Assembly: GCF_014204515.1 (NCBI RefSeq)
Contig: NZ_JACHLI010000041.1
Span: 1 to 53,545 of the forward strand
Direction: 5' to 3'
DNA: 53,545 nt
DNA from: Pseudomonas nitroreducens
GTDB taxonomy: Bacteria; Pseudomonadota; Gammaproteobacteria; Pseudomonadales; Pseudomonadaceae
Part shown: positions 1-8,139 of the stretch, one piece after another
Position numbering within the stretch: the stretch's first letter is position 1
Layout of the letters: each line of letters starts with the position of its first letter
Notes under the pieces: model-generated
Told to the model about the DNA's origin: nothing
The model's input: only the letters and a program-made list of their open reading frames with translations
Databases searched by the model: none
Translations under genes and position numbers: made by a program

Positions 1-18
1 ATCACTTCCATTGGGCAT

Positions 19-60
19 ACGCTTAAAACCAGTCACAAGACTATCTCCTAGTTTAAGCGT
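19..60. repeat. Inverted repeat at the left window edge
   Basis: The arms ACGCTTAAA (19-27) and TTTAAGCGT (52-60) are perfect 9-bp inverted repeats separated by 24 bases, in the AT-richest part of the left edge. It could be an operator or part of a promoter for a gene lying outside the window. Nothing else is recognisable in bases 1-164. Confidence 0.4.
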
Positions 61-164
61 GAGGCCCTGCCCTCAGATACAGGGGGCCAAACCAATTTCC
101 TGCAAAAGGGCAGCGCTGGATTATCCCGCTGCAGTCTGGTTGGTCACCCCTCGGTTGGCGTGGT

Positions 165-668
165 TCATTTTCTCTTCCCGACCCACGCCCAGCGCATCTC
201 GCAACGTACCGGTTCGGCGCCGGAATCATCCAGCAGGGTCACCTGGACCAGGGTTTCACCGCGGTCCTCCTCCAGCATGGCGCGGCGCTGTTGCGGCGTC
301 AGCGTGGCGATGGCGCGCAGGCCGCCGCCGGCCCGGCGCAGGTAGTCCACCTTGAGGCTCCTGATCAGCGGCAGCTTGTGGTCGGGCAGGTTCATGCCGA
401 CCAGGCAGCCGCTGGCGGACTCCGCGAGCAGCGCCATGGCTGCCGCGTGCACGCCACCGATGTGATTGCGGGCGCGCCGGTGATTGGCCAGGCTCATCCG
501 TACCTCGTCGCTGGCGAGGCTCTGGATGCGCACGCCGGCCGTGCCGGCGAAACGCACCTGGGAGCAGAACAGGCGGGTCAGCAGCGGTTCGCGCAAGCGG
601 TGCGGCAGGCGTTGGATCAGGTGGGCGGCGAAGGCGAGGCGGTTGCGCTTGGGCATGGGCGTTTCCAT
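165..668 (-). CDS. Hotdog-fold thioesterase-like protein (DUF4442 type)
   Basis: The predicted protein has 167 residues and the size of a single hotdog domain. The segment NHIGGVHAAA (residues 68-77) resembles the HxGG-type helix entry of acyl-CoA thioesterases and of the DUF4442/YiiD C-terminal group, so hydrolysis of an acyl-CoA or a related role is likely but the substrate is unknown. No signal peptide or membrane segment is visible. The ATG at 668 has no good ribosome site. A second in-frame ATG at 656 is preceded by GGAA at suitable spacing and may be the true start. It stands alone, downstream of aceA and beyond its terminator. The family call is from pattern memory only. Confidence 0.65.
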   Translation of the reverse strand: METPMPKRNRLAFAAHLIQRLPHRLREPLLTRLFCSQVRFAGTAGVRIQSLASDEVRMSLANHRRARNHIGGVHAAAMALLAESASGCLVGMNLPDHKLPLIRSLKVDYLRRAGGGLRAIATLTPQQRRAMLEEDRGETLVQVTLLDDSGAEPVRCEMRWAWVGKRK

Positions 669-764
669 TCATATAAAGGAAGCGCGAGGCTGGCATGTGG
701 AGACGAGCCTGCCCTTGGCGGGCGGGGAGAGGAGGTCTGGCGGTTCGGCCAAGCGCAAAAAGCA

Positions 765-788
765 AAACCCCGGCCGAGGCCGGGGTTT
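765..788 (-). terminator. Rho-independent terminator of aceA
   Basis: An 11-bp perfect stem (AAACCCCGGCC / GGCCGGGGTTT) with a 2-base loop lies 41 bases past the aceA stop. In the leftward direction it is followed by a T-rich tail. Confidence 0.8.
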
Positions 789-828
789 CGTTGAGCCTGC
801 CAGCCCCGAGGGGCCGGTGAGCCAGTTC

Positions 829-2424
829 TTAGTGGAACTGGTTCATGGTGTTGTCTTTACCCGAGGCTTTCAGAGCGGCTTCGCCAGCGAAGTACTCCTT
901 GTGGTTGTCGCCGATGTCCGAACCAGCCATGTTCTGGTGCTTGACGCAGGCGATGCCCTGACGCAGTTCCTGACGCTGAACGCCTTTCACGTAGGCCAGC
1001 ATGCCCTGGTCGGCGAAGTAGCCTTTGGCCAGGTTGTCGGTGGACAGCGCGGCGGTGTGGTAGGTCGGCAGGGTGATCAGGTGGTGGAAGATGCCGGCGT
1101 GGGCCGAACCGTCACGTTGGAAGGTGCGGATCTTCTCGTCGGCAACCTGGGCCAGTTCGGTCTCGTCGTACTCGACGCTCATCAGCTTGGCGCGGTCGTA
1201 GGCGGAAACGTCCTTGCCTTCGGCGACGAATGCATCGAACACCTGCTGACGGAAGTTCAGGGTCCAGTTGAACGACGGGCTGTTGTTGTAGACCAGCTTG
1301 GCGTTCGGGATGACCTGACGGATGCGGTCAACCATGCCCTTGATCTGGCCAACGTGCGGCTTCTCGGTTTCGATCCACAGCAGGTCGGCGCCGTTCTGCA
1401 GCGAGGTGATGCAGTCCAGGACGCAACGGTCTTCACCGGTGCCCTTGCGGAACTGGAACAGGTTGGAGGCCAGGCGCTTGGGACGCAGCAGCTTGCCGCC
1501 GCGGTTGATCACCACGTCGCCGTTCTGCAGTTCGGCAGCGGAAACTTCTTCGCAGTCCAGGAAGGAGTTGTACTGGTCGCCCAGGTCGCCCGGCTCTTTG
1601 GTCACGGCGATCTGCTTGGTCAGGCCGGCGCCCAGGGAGTCGGTACGGGCAACGATCACGCCGTCGTCGACACCCAGCTCGAGGAACGCGTAGCGAACGG
1701 CGTTGATCTTGGCGAGGAAGTCTTCGTGCGGAACGGTCACTTTGCCGTCCTGGTGGCCGCACTGCTTCTCATCGGAAACCTGGTTTTCGATCTGGATGCA
1801 GCAGGCACCGGCTTCGATCATTTTCTTGGCCAGCAGGTAGGTGGCTTCCGGGTTACCGAAGCCGGCGTCGATGTCGGCGATGATCGGTACCACGTGGGTT
1901 TCGTAGCCGTCGATCTGGGCCTGGATTTCATCCTGCTTGACTTTGTCGCCGGCGGCGCGAGCGCTGTCCAGGGCGGTGAAGAGCAGGTCCAGTTCGCGGG
2001 CGTCAGCCTGGCGCAGGAATGTGTAGAGCTCTTCGATCAGGCCGGAAACGGCAGTCTTCTCGTGCATGGACTGGTCGGGCAGCGGGCCGAAGTCGGAACG
2101 CAGCGCGGCAACCATCCAGCCGGACAGGTAGAGGTAGCGCTTGTTGGTGGTCTTCAGGTGCTTCTTGATCGAGATCAGCTTCTGCTGACCGATGAAGCCG
2201 TGCCAGCAGCCCAGCGACTGGGTGTAGACGGAAGTGTCGGCGTCATACTCGGCCATGTCCTTGCGCATGATGGCCGCAGTGTACTTGGCGATGTCCAGAC
2301 CAGTCTTGAAGCGGTTCTGAGCGCGCATGCGGGCAACCGACTCGGGGTTGATAGCGCTCCAGCTGTTGCCGGTTTTTTCTTTCAGGGCGGCAACGGCTTT
2401 GATGTCGTTTTGATAAGCGGACAT
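829..2424 (-). CDS. aceA: Isocitrate lyase
   Basis: Cleaves isocitrate to glyoxylate and succinate, the first step of the glyoxylate shunt, needed for growth on acetate, fatty acids and the acetyl-CoA released by phenylacetate breakdown. The protein has 531 residues, the length of the Pseudomonas-type enzyme (the E. coli form is about 434). The active-site signature is KQCGH at residues 220-224, the Pseudomonas variant of KKCGH. The ATG at 2424 is chosen over an in-frame TTG at 2430 because GAAGGA lies about 7 bases upstream of the ATG. It is monocistronic, with a 500-base gene-free region upstream and its own terminator. Both isocitrate dehydrogenases that compete for the same substrate lie within 11 kb. 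Confidence 0.97.
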   Translation of the reverse strand: MSAYQNDIKAVAALKEKTGNSWSAINPESVARMRAQNRFKTGLDIAKYTAAIMRKDMAEYDADTSVYTQSLGCWHGFIGQQKLISIKKHLKTTNKRYLYLSGWMVAALRSDFGPLPDQSMHEKTAVSGLIEELYTFLRQADARELDLLFTALDSARAAGDKVKQDEIQAQIDGYETHVVPIIADIDAGFGNPEATYLLAKKMIEAGACCIQIENQVSDEKQCGHQDGKVTVPHEDFLAKINAVRYAFLELGVDDGVIVARTDSLGAGLTKQIAVTKEPGDLGDQYNSFLDCEEVSAAELQNGDVVINRGGKLLRPKRLASNLFQFRKGTGEDRCVLDCITSLQNGADLLWIETEKPHVGQIKGMVDRIRQVIPNAKLVYNNSPSFNWTLNFRQQVFDAFVAEGKDVSAYDRAKLMSVEYDETELAQVADEKIRTFQRDGSAHAGIFHHLITLPTYHTAALSTDNLAKGYFADQGMLAYVKGVQRQELRQGIACVKHQNMAGSDIGDNHKEYFAGEAALKASGKDNTMNQFH

Positions 2425-2934
2425 GGTCAATCCTTCAAAGTATGTGTTTGGTTGAGCACCGACTTACCCACTCAAAACCTGTATCGAAACGGAATTGGCT
2501 GCGGGTTGCTCGCCGCGGGATGGCGAAGGGGCGACCGAAAAGAAGGAATGACACTGGAGGAGTGGGGTAGAGCGGCGTACAGACGGGTGACTGCAGCGAT
2601 GACATCCAGATCGCTTGCCGGCTCGTGGCAGCCGTTGGGCGATGGTGGACGGCTGAATCCGTCACTTCGTGCTGTTACTCAGGCTTGCTTCCCCGTCCCT
2701 CAGGACAACCTCTTGCCAGTCGCAACCTCGTCGATCCGCCTTGTGGGCTTAACAACACGGACCTGCATGGCGGGTGGGCCACTGGCTCGGTCCGAAGGGC
2801 TTTGAGGCCCTCTGGTTAGCGGGAGCGAAGCCATCATGCACTTTCAAACGAGCGTTCGTCAAACGTTTTGTAGTGTTTTTTTTGGACTACTACACGAAGG
2901 TCTAACGTGGACCGGCAAGTCACCTACCGAAGAC
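2425..2934. other. Gene-free aceA upstream region (about 510 bases)
   Basis: There is no convincing gene here. Read leftward, it would be a long leader for aceA. A possible promoter is TTGACG (2857-2862 on the complement), 18 bases, then CATGAT (2833-2838). This would give a leader of about 400 bases. The leader contains several GC hairpins, for example an AGGGC/GCCCT-type stem near 2798-2812. A run of eight T sits at about 2879-2886 on the plus strand. No named riboswitch or small RNA was recognised. Confidence 0.4.
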
Positions 2935-3750
2935 CTAGTCGAGCACTTCGACCTTCACCCGCAGGCTGCTGTCGCTGCGTCCCTGGGTGCTGTACTGGCG
3001 GGCGAAGCCGCTCTGGGTGCTCTGGTTGCTCTCGCTGGTGCCGCCCACTTCGATCCACTGGCCGAGCGGGCCGCTGACACTGGTTTGCGCCGAGCTGGTA
3101 TTCATCGCGCCCTGGTAGCTTTCGTTGAAACGGTCGTTGCGGGTACTGAGGGTGATGTGTACGAGGTTGCCGGTGAGGCTGGCGGTCACGTACATGCCCT
3201 GGTTGGCGTCGCGGTACTGGGTCTGGCTGTAGACCTGGCCGTAGGGGCCGATGCCGGCGTCGGTCACCGGGCGGCTCTGGCCGACCTGGATGAAAGCGGG
3301 CGAGCCTTCGGTGGCGCGCACCTGCTGGGTGCCGCCGCCGCGGCTGTTGGTGGAGCGGTTGATGATGCGCACCTGGTCGCGGCCATTGACTTCGCCGCGG
3401 CCGGACTGGATTTCCACGTTGCCGGCGCTGACTGAACCATCCACCGAATAGCCGCTCTGGCCGCCCTGGCTGCCGCTGACGGTATCGACACTGATCAGCA
3501 ACTGGTGGGGGCGGGTGTCGAGCTGGTTGAGCACCTGCTGCAGCTCGCGGATCTTCGCCTGCTCGGCGTTCACCACCAGTTGGTTGCCATAGGCGCTGAC
3601 GCGCCCTTCGTTGCCCAGCACCTGCTGGGCGATCGGCAGCACTTCCTCGGCGGTGCGGTAGTTCAGCGGGATGACTTCGGTGCGCGGCTGCGCCACGGCG
3701 GCGAGGCTGAGGCTGCAGGCGACGAACAGGGCGAGTGGCTGGCGAGTCAA
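2935..3750 (-). CDS. Exported secretin-N (NolW-like) domain protein
   Basis: The protein has 271 residues. Residues 1-20 form a signal peptide ending near AVAQ. The segment from about residue 23 to 90 (starting VIPLNYRTAEEVLP) matches the short N-domain found in type II/III secretins: a beta-alpha-beta motif, a conserved Asn-rich patch, then a helix ending in LDTRP. The C-terminal two thirds is Ser/Gly/Gln/Asn-rich, with no recognisable secretin channel domain, so it cannot be a complete outer-membrane secretin. It starts with TTG, and that codon overlaps the TGA of the upstream gene by 4 bases (TTGA), with GGAG about 9 bases upstream. This suggests translational coupling with the phospholipase-D-like gene. 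The function is unknown. It may be a periplasmic accessory or a relic of a secretin. Confidence 0.7.
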   Translation of the reverse strand: MTRQPLALFVACSLSLAAVAQPRTEVIPLNYRTAEEVLPIAQQVLGNEGRVSAYGNQLVVNAEQAKIRELQQVLNQLDTRPHQLLISVDTVSGSQGGQSGYSVDGSVSAGNVEIQSGRGEVNGRDQVRIINRSTNSRGGGTQQVRATEGSPAFIQVGQSRPVTDAGIGPYGQVYSQTQYRDANQGMYVTASLTGNLVHITLSTRNDRFNESYQGAMNTSSAQTSVSGPLGQWIEVGGTSESNQSTQSGFARQYSTQGRSDSSLRVKVEVLD

Positions 3751-4373
3751 ATCAGGAAGCTCCGCAGGTTCGGGTCGAGGACGCTGGTGTTCCAGGTCTG
3801 TTCGAATTGCGCGATCAGCTGACGGACCCGCCCGGCGTTGTTGTAGTGCGCGTAACCGGCGTATTCAGCGGGCTCGGGGCGCAGCAGCAGGCCGCAGTCA
3901 TCGGCGAGGAGGAAGGCATGTTCCTCGCTCGGATAATCCGGGTTGATTCTGCGGATCTGGCAGTAGCTGGACAGTCGGCGGCTGAGATTCAGCAGGCGAT
4001 GGCCTTCCTTCACGGCGCGGGTGCTGTCGCGCACCAGGATCATCAGGCGATTGCGCGGATTGCCCAGCAGCAGTTGGGTGCAGGCTTCCTGGATGCTGCT
4101 GTGGTGATACAGCCAGGGTTCCAGGTCGGGGGTGTAGAGGTAGAGCGTGCGGCGTGCCTGCTGTATCAGCGCCAGGGCGTGGGCGCGAGCGTCGTCAGGC
4201 TTGTTGAACCGCTGCAGCTCATCACCCTGGCCCAGCACGAAGGGTGCGGGCTCCAGGATGGCGGGCGGCAGCGCTTCGCTGGGCGGGTTGTGGACGGCAA
4301 AACGCCCCGGTGACTGGAACTCTATGTCCGGCAGTTCTACCGGGAGGTCGTCTTGTTCCGGGGCGTTGTCCAT
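3747..4373 (-). CDS. Degenerate phospholipase-D-like protein
   Basis: The protein has 208 residues and no signal peptide. Residues of about 65-208 look like one phospholipase-D-type repeat: a RRTLYLYTPDLEPWLYHH segment, then a beta strand LMILVRDS, then SEEHAFLLADDCGLLL where the catalytic HxKxxxxD should be. In that place the sequence is H-A-F-L-L-A-D-D, so the catalytic Lys is Phe and enzymatic activity is doubtful. Similar small proteins are widespread and uncharacterised in Pseudomonas. The ATG is preceded by AAGGAG. It lies between a GNAT gene and the exported secretin-N gene, and all four genes from 5992 down to 2935 are tightly spaced. A function cannot be assigned. Confidence 0.65.
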   Translation of the reverse strand: MDNAPEQDDLPVELPDIEFQSPGRFAVHNPPSEALPPAILEPAPFVLGQGDELQRFNKPDDARAHALALIQQARRTLYLYTPDLEPWLYHHSSIQEACTQLLLGNPRNRLMILVRDSTRAVKEGHRLLNLSRRLSSYCQIRRINPDYPSEEHAFLLADDCGLLLRPEPAEYAGYAHYNNAGRVRQLIAQFEQTWNTSVLDPNLRSFLI

Positions 4374-4395
4374 GTCGCTCCTTGTCAGTCGCTGC

Positions 4396-4824
4396 TCAGG
4401 CGCTCTCGCGCACCATGTCCACGTGGGGGAGGCCGGCGTCGAGGAATTCGCTGCTGGCTACCTGGAAGCCTGGCCGTTCGTAGAAGGGAATGGCGTAGAC
4501 CTGGGCGGTCAGCAGCTGGCGTTGCAGGCCCTGGCTTTCCGCTTGCTCGATGGCGGCGCGCATCAGCAGGTCGCCGACCTTCAGGCCGCGCCAGTCCTTG
4601 AGGACCGAGACCCGGCCGATGTGCCCGTCCGGCAGGAGGCGGGCGGTGCCGATCGCATAGTCGCCTTCGAAGGCCAGGAAATGCACGGCTTCGACATCCT
4701 CGGCGTCCCATTCGAGTTCCGGTGGGACCGATTGCTCGGCGATGAAGACCGCCTCGCGAATGCGCCGCAGATCGGCATTATCCTTCTGCCAATCGGCGAC
4801 GCGAACCCTGATCTCGCTACTCAT
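4396..4824 (-). CDS. GNAT-family N-acetyltransferase
   Basis: The protein has 142 residues, one complete GNAT fold. Motif A with the acetyl-CoA pyrophosphate loop is visible as DWRGLKVGDLL (residues 78-88), after the GRVSVL beta strand. The C-terminal IPFYERPGFQ segment is the usual motif B. It resembles the ElaA/YjdJ-like group, but the acceptor cannot be deduced. The ATG at 4824 is preferred to the in-frame TTG at 4830. It overlaps the end of the upstream cupin gene by 8 bases, which supports co-transcription and coupled translation. Confidence 0.85.
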   Translation of the reverse strand: MSSEIRVRVADWQKDNADLRRIREAVFIAEQSVPPELEWDAEDVEAVHFLAFEGDYAIGTARLLPDGHIGRVSVLKDWRGLKVGDLLMRAAIEQAESQGLQRQLLTAQVYAIPFYERPGFQVASSEFLDAGLPHVDMVRESA

Positions 4825-5992
4825 CGGCAAACTCCAGACTGCCCTGTTTGATCAGTTCTCCGATGAGCTTACGCCCATCGTCGTCGGCCAGCCATTGGCC
4901 GAGATTCCCTTCGTGCAGCGACTCCGCCGAGCACACCAGCTTGAGCAGGTCGCGCAGTTTTTCCGGCAGGACCACGGTCTGGCCGCTGGCGAACAGCAGC
5001 AGGCCGACGTCCACTTCGCTCCAGGCCATGCGGGCACTGGGGTTGCGGATCAGTACTTCACCGTCTTCGATGGCGGCGGTCAGGTCGTCCTCCTCGATCT
5101 CTTCGCCGGCGACCAGTTCCGGGTAGCGCGGCTCGGTCATGAACTGGCCGAACCAGGTGAGCAGCAGGCGCTCGTCGCTCATGTGCTCCTGCAGCAGGTT
5201 CTTCAGGCGATCAAGGGCGTCGCGCTGGATCTGGTGCTGGTCGGAGTCGCCTTTCATCGCCGCCATGCCGGCGTCGCTGTAGCGCTCTTCGTCGGAGAGG
5301 AACTGGGCGAGGAAGTCGGTGAAGTGGGTCAGTACTTCGGCGGCGCTGGGGGCGCGGAAGCCGACCGAGTAGGTCATGCAGTCATCTTCGGCGATGCCGT
5401 AGTGGGCGATGCGCGGCGGCAGGTAGAGCATGTCGCCGGGCGCCAGCACCCAGTCGGCGCTCTCTTCGAATTCGGCGAGGATGCGCAGGTCGGCATGGGG
5501 CAGCATCGGGCTGCTGGCATCGCAGGTCTGGCCGACTTTCCAGCGGCGGTGCCCGTGGCCCTGCAGGAGGAACACGTCGTAGTTGTCGAAGTGCGGGCCA
5601 ACGCCGCCGCCGGGTGCGGCATAGCTGATCATCACGTCGTCGATGCGCCAGCTGGGCAGGAACTTGAAGTGTTCCAGCAGTTCGGCGACTTCCGGAATGA
5701 ACTGGTCGACAGCCTGCACCAGCAGGGTCCAGTCACGCTCGGGCATCTGGCTGAAAGTGTCTTCCTGGAACGGACCGCGGCGCAGTTCCCACGGGCTGTC
5801 GCCGTGTTCGAGGACGATGCGTGACTCGATCATCTCTTCCAGGGCGAGGCCGGCCAGCTCGTCAGGGTCCAGCGGGCTCTTGAAGTCGGGGATCGCCTGG
5901 CGCACCAGCAGGGGCTTTTTCTGCCAGTAGTCGCGGAGGAATTCTTCGGCGCTGATGCCGCCCAAAAGCTGAAGAGGAATAGCAGGATTCAT
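4817..5992 (-). CDS. Ribosomal-protein arginine hydroxylase-like cupin (RoxA/YcfD family)
   Basis: A 391-residue JmjC-like (Cupin_4) 2-oxoglutarate/Fe(II) oxygenase. The iron ligands are visible as HFD (His134, Asp136) and a distal His197 in RIAHYG, matching the HxD...H triad of E. coli YcfD/RoxA, which hydroxylates an arginine of ribosomal protein uL16. Length and domain order fit: N-terminal cupin, a helical dimerisation region, and a C-terminal winged-helix part. It is the first gene of a leftward four-gene string and is separated from purB by the purB terminator. The substrate is inferred from the family. Confidence 0.85.
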   Translation of the reverse strand: MNPAIPLQLLGGISAEEFLRDYWQKKPLLVRQAIPDFKSPLDPDELAGLALEEMIESRIVLEHGDSPWELRRGPFQEDTFSQMPERDWTLLVQAVDQFIPEVAELLEHFKFLPSWRIDDVMISYAAPGGGVGPHFDNYDVFLLQGHGHRRWKVGQTCDASSPMLPHADLRILAEFEESADWVLAPGDMLYLPPRIAHYGIAEDDCMTYSVGFRAPSAAEVLTHFTDFLAQFLSDEERYSDAGMAAMKGDSDQHQIQRDALDRLKNLLQEHMSDERLLLTWFGQFMTEPRYPELVAGEEIEEDDLTAAIEDGEVLIRNPSARMAWSEVDVGLLLFASGQTVVLPEKLRDLLKLVCSAESLHEGNLGQWLADDDGRKLIGELIKQGSLEFADE

Positions 5993-6007
5993 GTGTAAGT
6001 CCTTGAA

Positions 6008-6033
6008 ACAAAAACGCCCGGCACAGCCGGGCG
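6008..6033 (-). terminator. Rho-independent terminator of purB
   Basis: An 8-bp stem CGCCCGGC/GCCGGGCG with loop ACA. In the leftward direction it is followed by a run of T. It separates purB from the cupin gene. Confidence 0.8.
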
Positions 6034-6052
6034 TGCAAAGTCAGGGCGAATC

Positions 6053-7423
6053 TCAGATGCGCTTGGCCTGGGCGGCAGCGTTACCGATGTAGTTCGCGGG
6101 GGTCAGTTTCTTCAGCTCGGCCTTAGCTTCGGCGGGCATGTCGAGGCCTTCGATGAACACCTGCAGGGCTTCGGCGCTGATGCCTTTGCCGCGGGTCAGC
6201 TCCTTGAGCTTCTCGTAGGGGTTCTCGATGCCGTAGCGGCGCATGACGGTCTGTACCGGCTCGGCCAGGACTTCCCAGCAGGCGTCCAGGTCATCGGCGA
6301 TGCGCGCGGCGTTCAGCTCCAGCTTGCCAATGCCCTTGAGGCTGGCTTCGTAGGCGATGACGCTGTGGGCGAAGCCGACGCCGAGGTTGCGCAGCACGGT
6401 GGAGTCGGTCAGGTCGCGCTGCCAGCGGGAGATCGGCAGTTTGCTGGCCAGGTGCTGCAGCAGGGCGTTGGCGATACCCAGGTTGCCTTCGGAGTTCTCG
6501 AAGTCGATCGGGTTGACCTTGTGCGGCATGGTCGAGGAGCCGATTTCGCCGGCGACGGTCTTCTGCTTGAAGTAGCCCAGGGAGATGTAGCCCCAGACGT
6601 CGCGGTCGAAGTCGATGAGGATGGTGTTGAAGCGCGCCACGGCGTCGAACAGCTCGGCGATGTAGTCGTGCGGCTCGATCTGGGTGGTGTAGGGGTTCCA
6701 GTTCAGGCCCAGGTCACCTTCGATGAACTCGCGGGCGTTGGCTTCCCAGTCCACTTGCGGGTAGGCCGACAGGTGGGCGTTGTAGTTGCCCACGGCGCCG
6801 TTGATCTTGCCCAGCAGCTCGACCGCAGCAACCTGCTTGATCTGGCGCTCCAGGCGGTAGACGACGTTGGCCAGTTCCTTGCCCAGGGTGGTCGGGGAGG
6901 CTGGCTGGCCGTGGGTGCGCGAGAGCATCGGCACGTCGGCGAACTTCACCGCGAGCTCGCGGATGGCGTCGGCGATCTGGCGCATCAGCGGCAGCAGCAC
7001 GGTGTCACGGCCTTCGCGCAGCATCAGGGCGTGGGACAGGTTGTTGATGTCCTCCGAGGTGCAGGCGAAGTGGATGAACTCGCTGACCTTGGCCAGTTCT
7101 GGCAGCTTGGCGGCCTGTTCCTTGAGCAGGTATTCCACGGCCTTGACGTCGTGGTTGGTGGTGCGCTCGATATCCTTGATGCGCTGCGCGTGCTCCAGCT
7201 GGAAGTCATCGGCCAGCTGGTCGAGCAGGGCGTTGGCTTCGGCGGAGAAGGGCGCCACTTCAGGGACGCCGGCGTGGGCGGCGAGACGCTGGAGCCAGCG
7301 GACCTCCACCAGGACGCGGAAACGGATCAGACCGTATTCGCTGAAAATCGGACGCAGGGCGCTGGTCTTGCTGCCGTAACGGCCGTCAACGGGGGAAACC
7401 GCGGTAAGGGAGGAAAGCTGCAT
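6053..7423 (-). CDS. purB: Adenylosuccinate lyase
   Basis: Acts twice in purine synthesis: it removes fumarate from SAICAR and from adenylosuccinate. The protein has 456 residues, as in the family. The fumarase/aspartase-superfamily signature is GSSTMPHKVNP at 295-305, with the active-site Ser loop, and the catalytic His171 sits in SRTHGQP. The ATG at 7423 begins MQLSSLTAVSPVDGRYG, the usual E. coli-like N terminus. The open frame runs further upstream without meaning. It follows hflD by 95 bases on the same strand, as in other gamma-proteobacteria where mnmA-hflD-purB is conserved. Confidence 0.97.
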   Translation of the reverse strand: MQLSSLTAVSPVDGRYGSKTSALRPIFSEYGLIRFRVLVEVRWLQRLAAHAGVPEVAPFSAEANALLDQLADDFQLEHAQRIKDIERTTNHDVKAVEYLLKEQAAKLPELAKVSEFIHFACTSEDINNLSHALMLREGRDTVLLPLMRQIADAIRELAVKFADVPMLSRTHGQPASPTTLGKELANVVYRLERQIKQVAAVELLGKINGAVGNYNAHLSAYPQVDWEANAREFIEGDLGLNWNPYTTQIEPHDYIAELFDAVARFNTILIDFDRDVWGYISLGYFKQKTVAGEIGSSTMPHKVNPIDFENSEGNLGIANALLQHLASKLPISRWQRDLTDSTVLRNLGVGFAHSVIAYEASLKGIGKLELNAARIADDLDACWEVLAEPVQTVMRRYGIENPYEKLKELTRGKGISAEALQVFIEGLDMPAEAKAELKKLTPANYIGNAAAQAKRI

Positions 7424-7518
7424 GGGGCGTTCTCGTGGCTGTCGGTCAACGAAAAGGGCGCACATCATACATGAATGGCGCGAACCGGTCGCCTTTGCGG
7501 CGACCGGATGGGCAGGTT

Positions 7519-8139
7519 TCAGCCTCGCAGCAGGGGGCGCAGTTCGTTGAGCATTTTCTTCCGGCTGAACAGCATCTGCCAGCGGTTGCCGCCGAGCTGT
7601 CGCCACAGGCGTGCGGAGCGGATGCCGGTCAGCAGCAGGGCGCGGATGCGCGCGGCGTTGGCGTTGATCTGCAGGTGGCGCATGTCGCCGTGCACCTGGA
7701 TGCGCTGGCGGAAGGTGCTCAGGGTGTCCTGATAGAGGCCGGCGCAGGAGGCGATGACGTTCTCGTGGACCAGGCCGAAGTGCTGCACCTGCTGCTGGAT
7801 CTGGTCCAGGCGGCTGCCCATGATGTCGAGCATGTCGTCGCGCTTGTTCAGCTGGCGTTCCAGGCCGATCAGCGACAGGGCGTAGCGCAGCGGCTCGCGC
7901 TGCAGGCTGTTGGGGTCGCGCTCCAGGGCGCTGACCAGGGCGCGGAAGCCCTCGCGCAGGTTGGCGGTGTCGCCGCCATAGACGTCGAGGGTGGTCTTCG
8001 GGTCGCGCACCAGCAGGCTGCCGAGCATGCAGCCCAGCGGGGCCTCGGGTACCTGCCCGGTGCGGGCCAGGCGGTCTACCAGGGCGGCGGCTTCGAAGAC
8101 GCCGGAAAGGGCGATGATCTGGTCGTGCAGATCGCTCAT
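7519..8139 (-). CDS. hflD: High-frequency lysogenization protein HflD homologue
   Basis: The protein has 206 residues, is mostly helical, and matches the HflD/DUF489 family in length and in its neighbourhood between mnmA and purB. In E. coli HflD is a peripheral membrane protein that binds phage lambda CII and shifts the lysis-lysogeny choice. Its native role is unclear. The ATG overlaps the mnmA stop by 4 bases (ATGA), so the two genes are translationally coupled. Confidence 0.9.
   Translation of the reverse strand: MSDLHDQIIALSGVFEAAALVDRLARTGQVPEAPLGCMLGSLLVRDPKTTLDVYGGDTANLREGFRALVSALERDPNSLQREPLRYALSLIGLERQLNKRDDMLDIMGSRLDQIQQQVQHFGLVHENVIASCAGLYQDTLSTFRQRIQVHGDMRHLQINANAARIRALLLTGIRSARLWRQLGGNRWQMLFSRKKMLNELRPLLRG

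Noticed and set aside
484..2805. A 773-codon open frame on the plus strand opposite aceA
   Set aside because: It mirrors aceA in the complementary frame, as expected in high-GC DNA. It has no domain pattern and its composition (Val/Gly/Leu/Gln-rich) is that of an antisense shadow.
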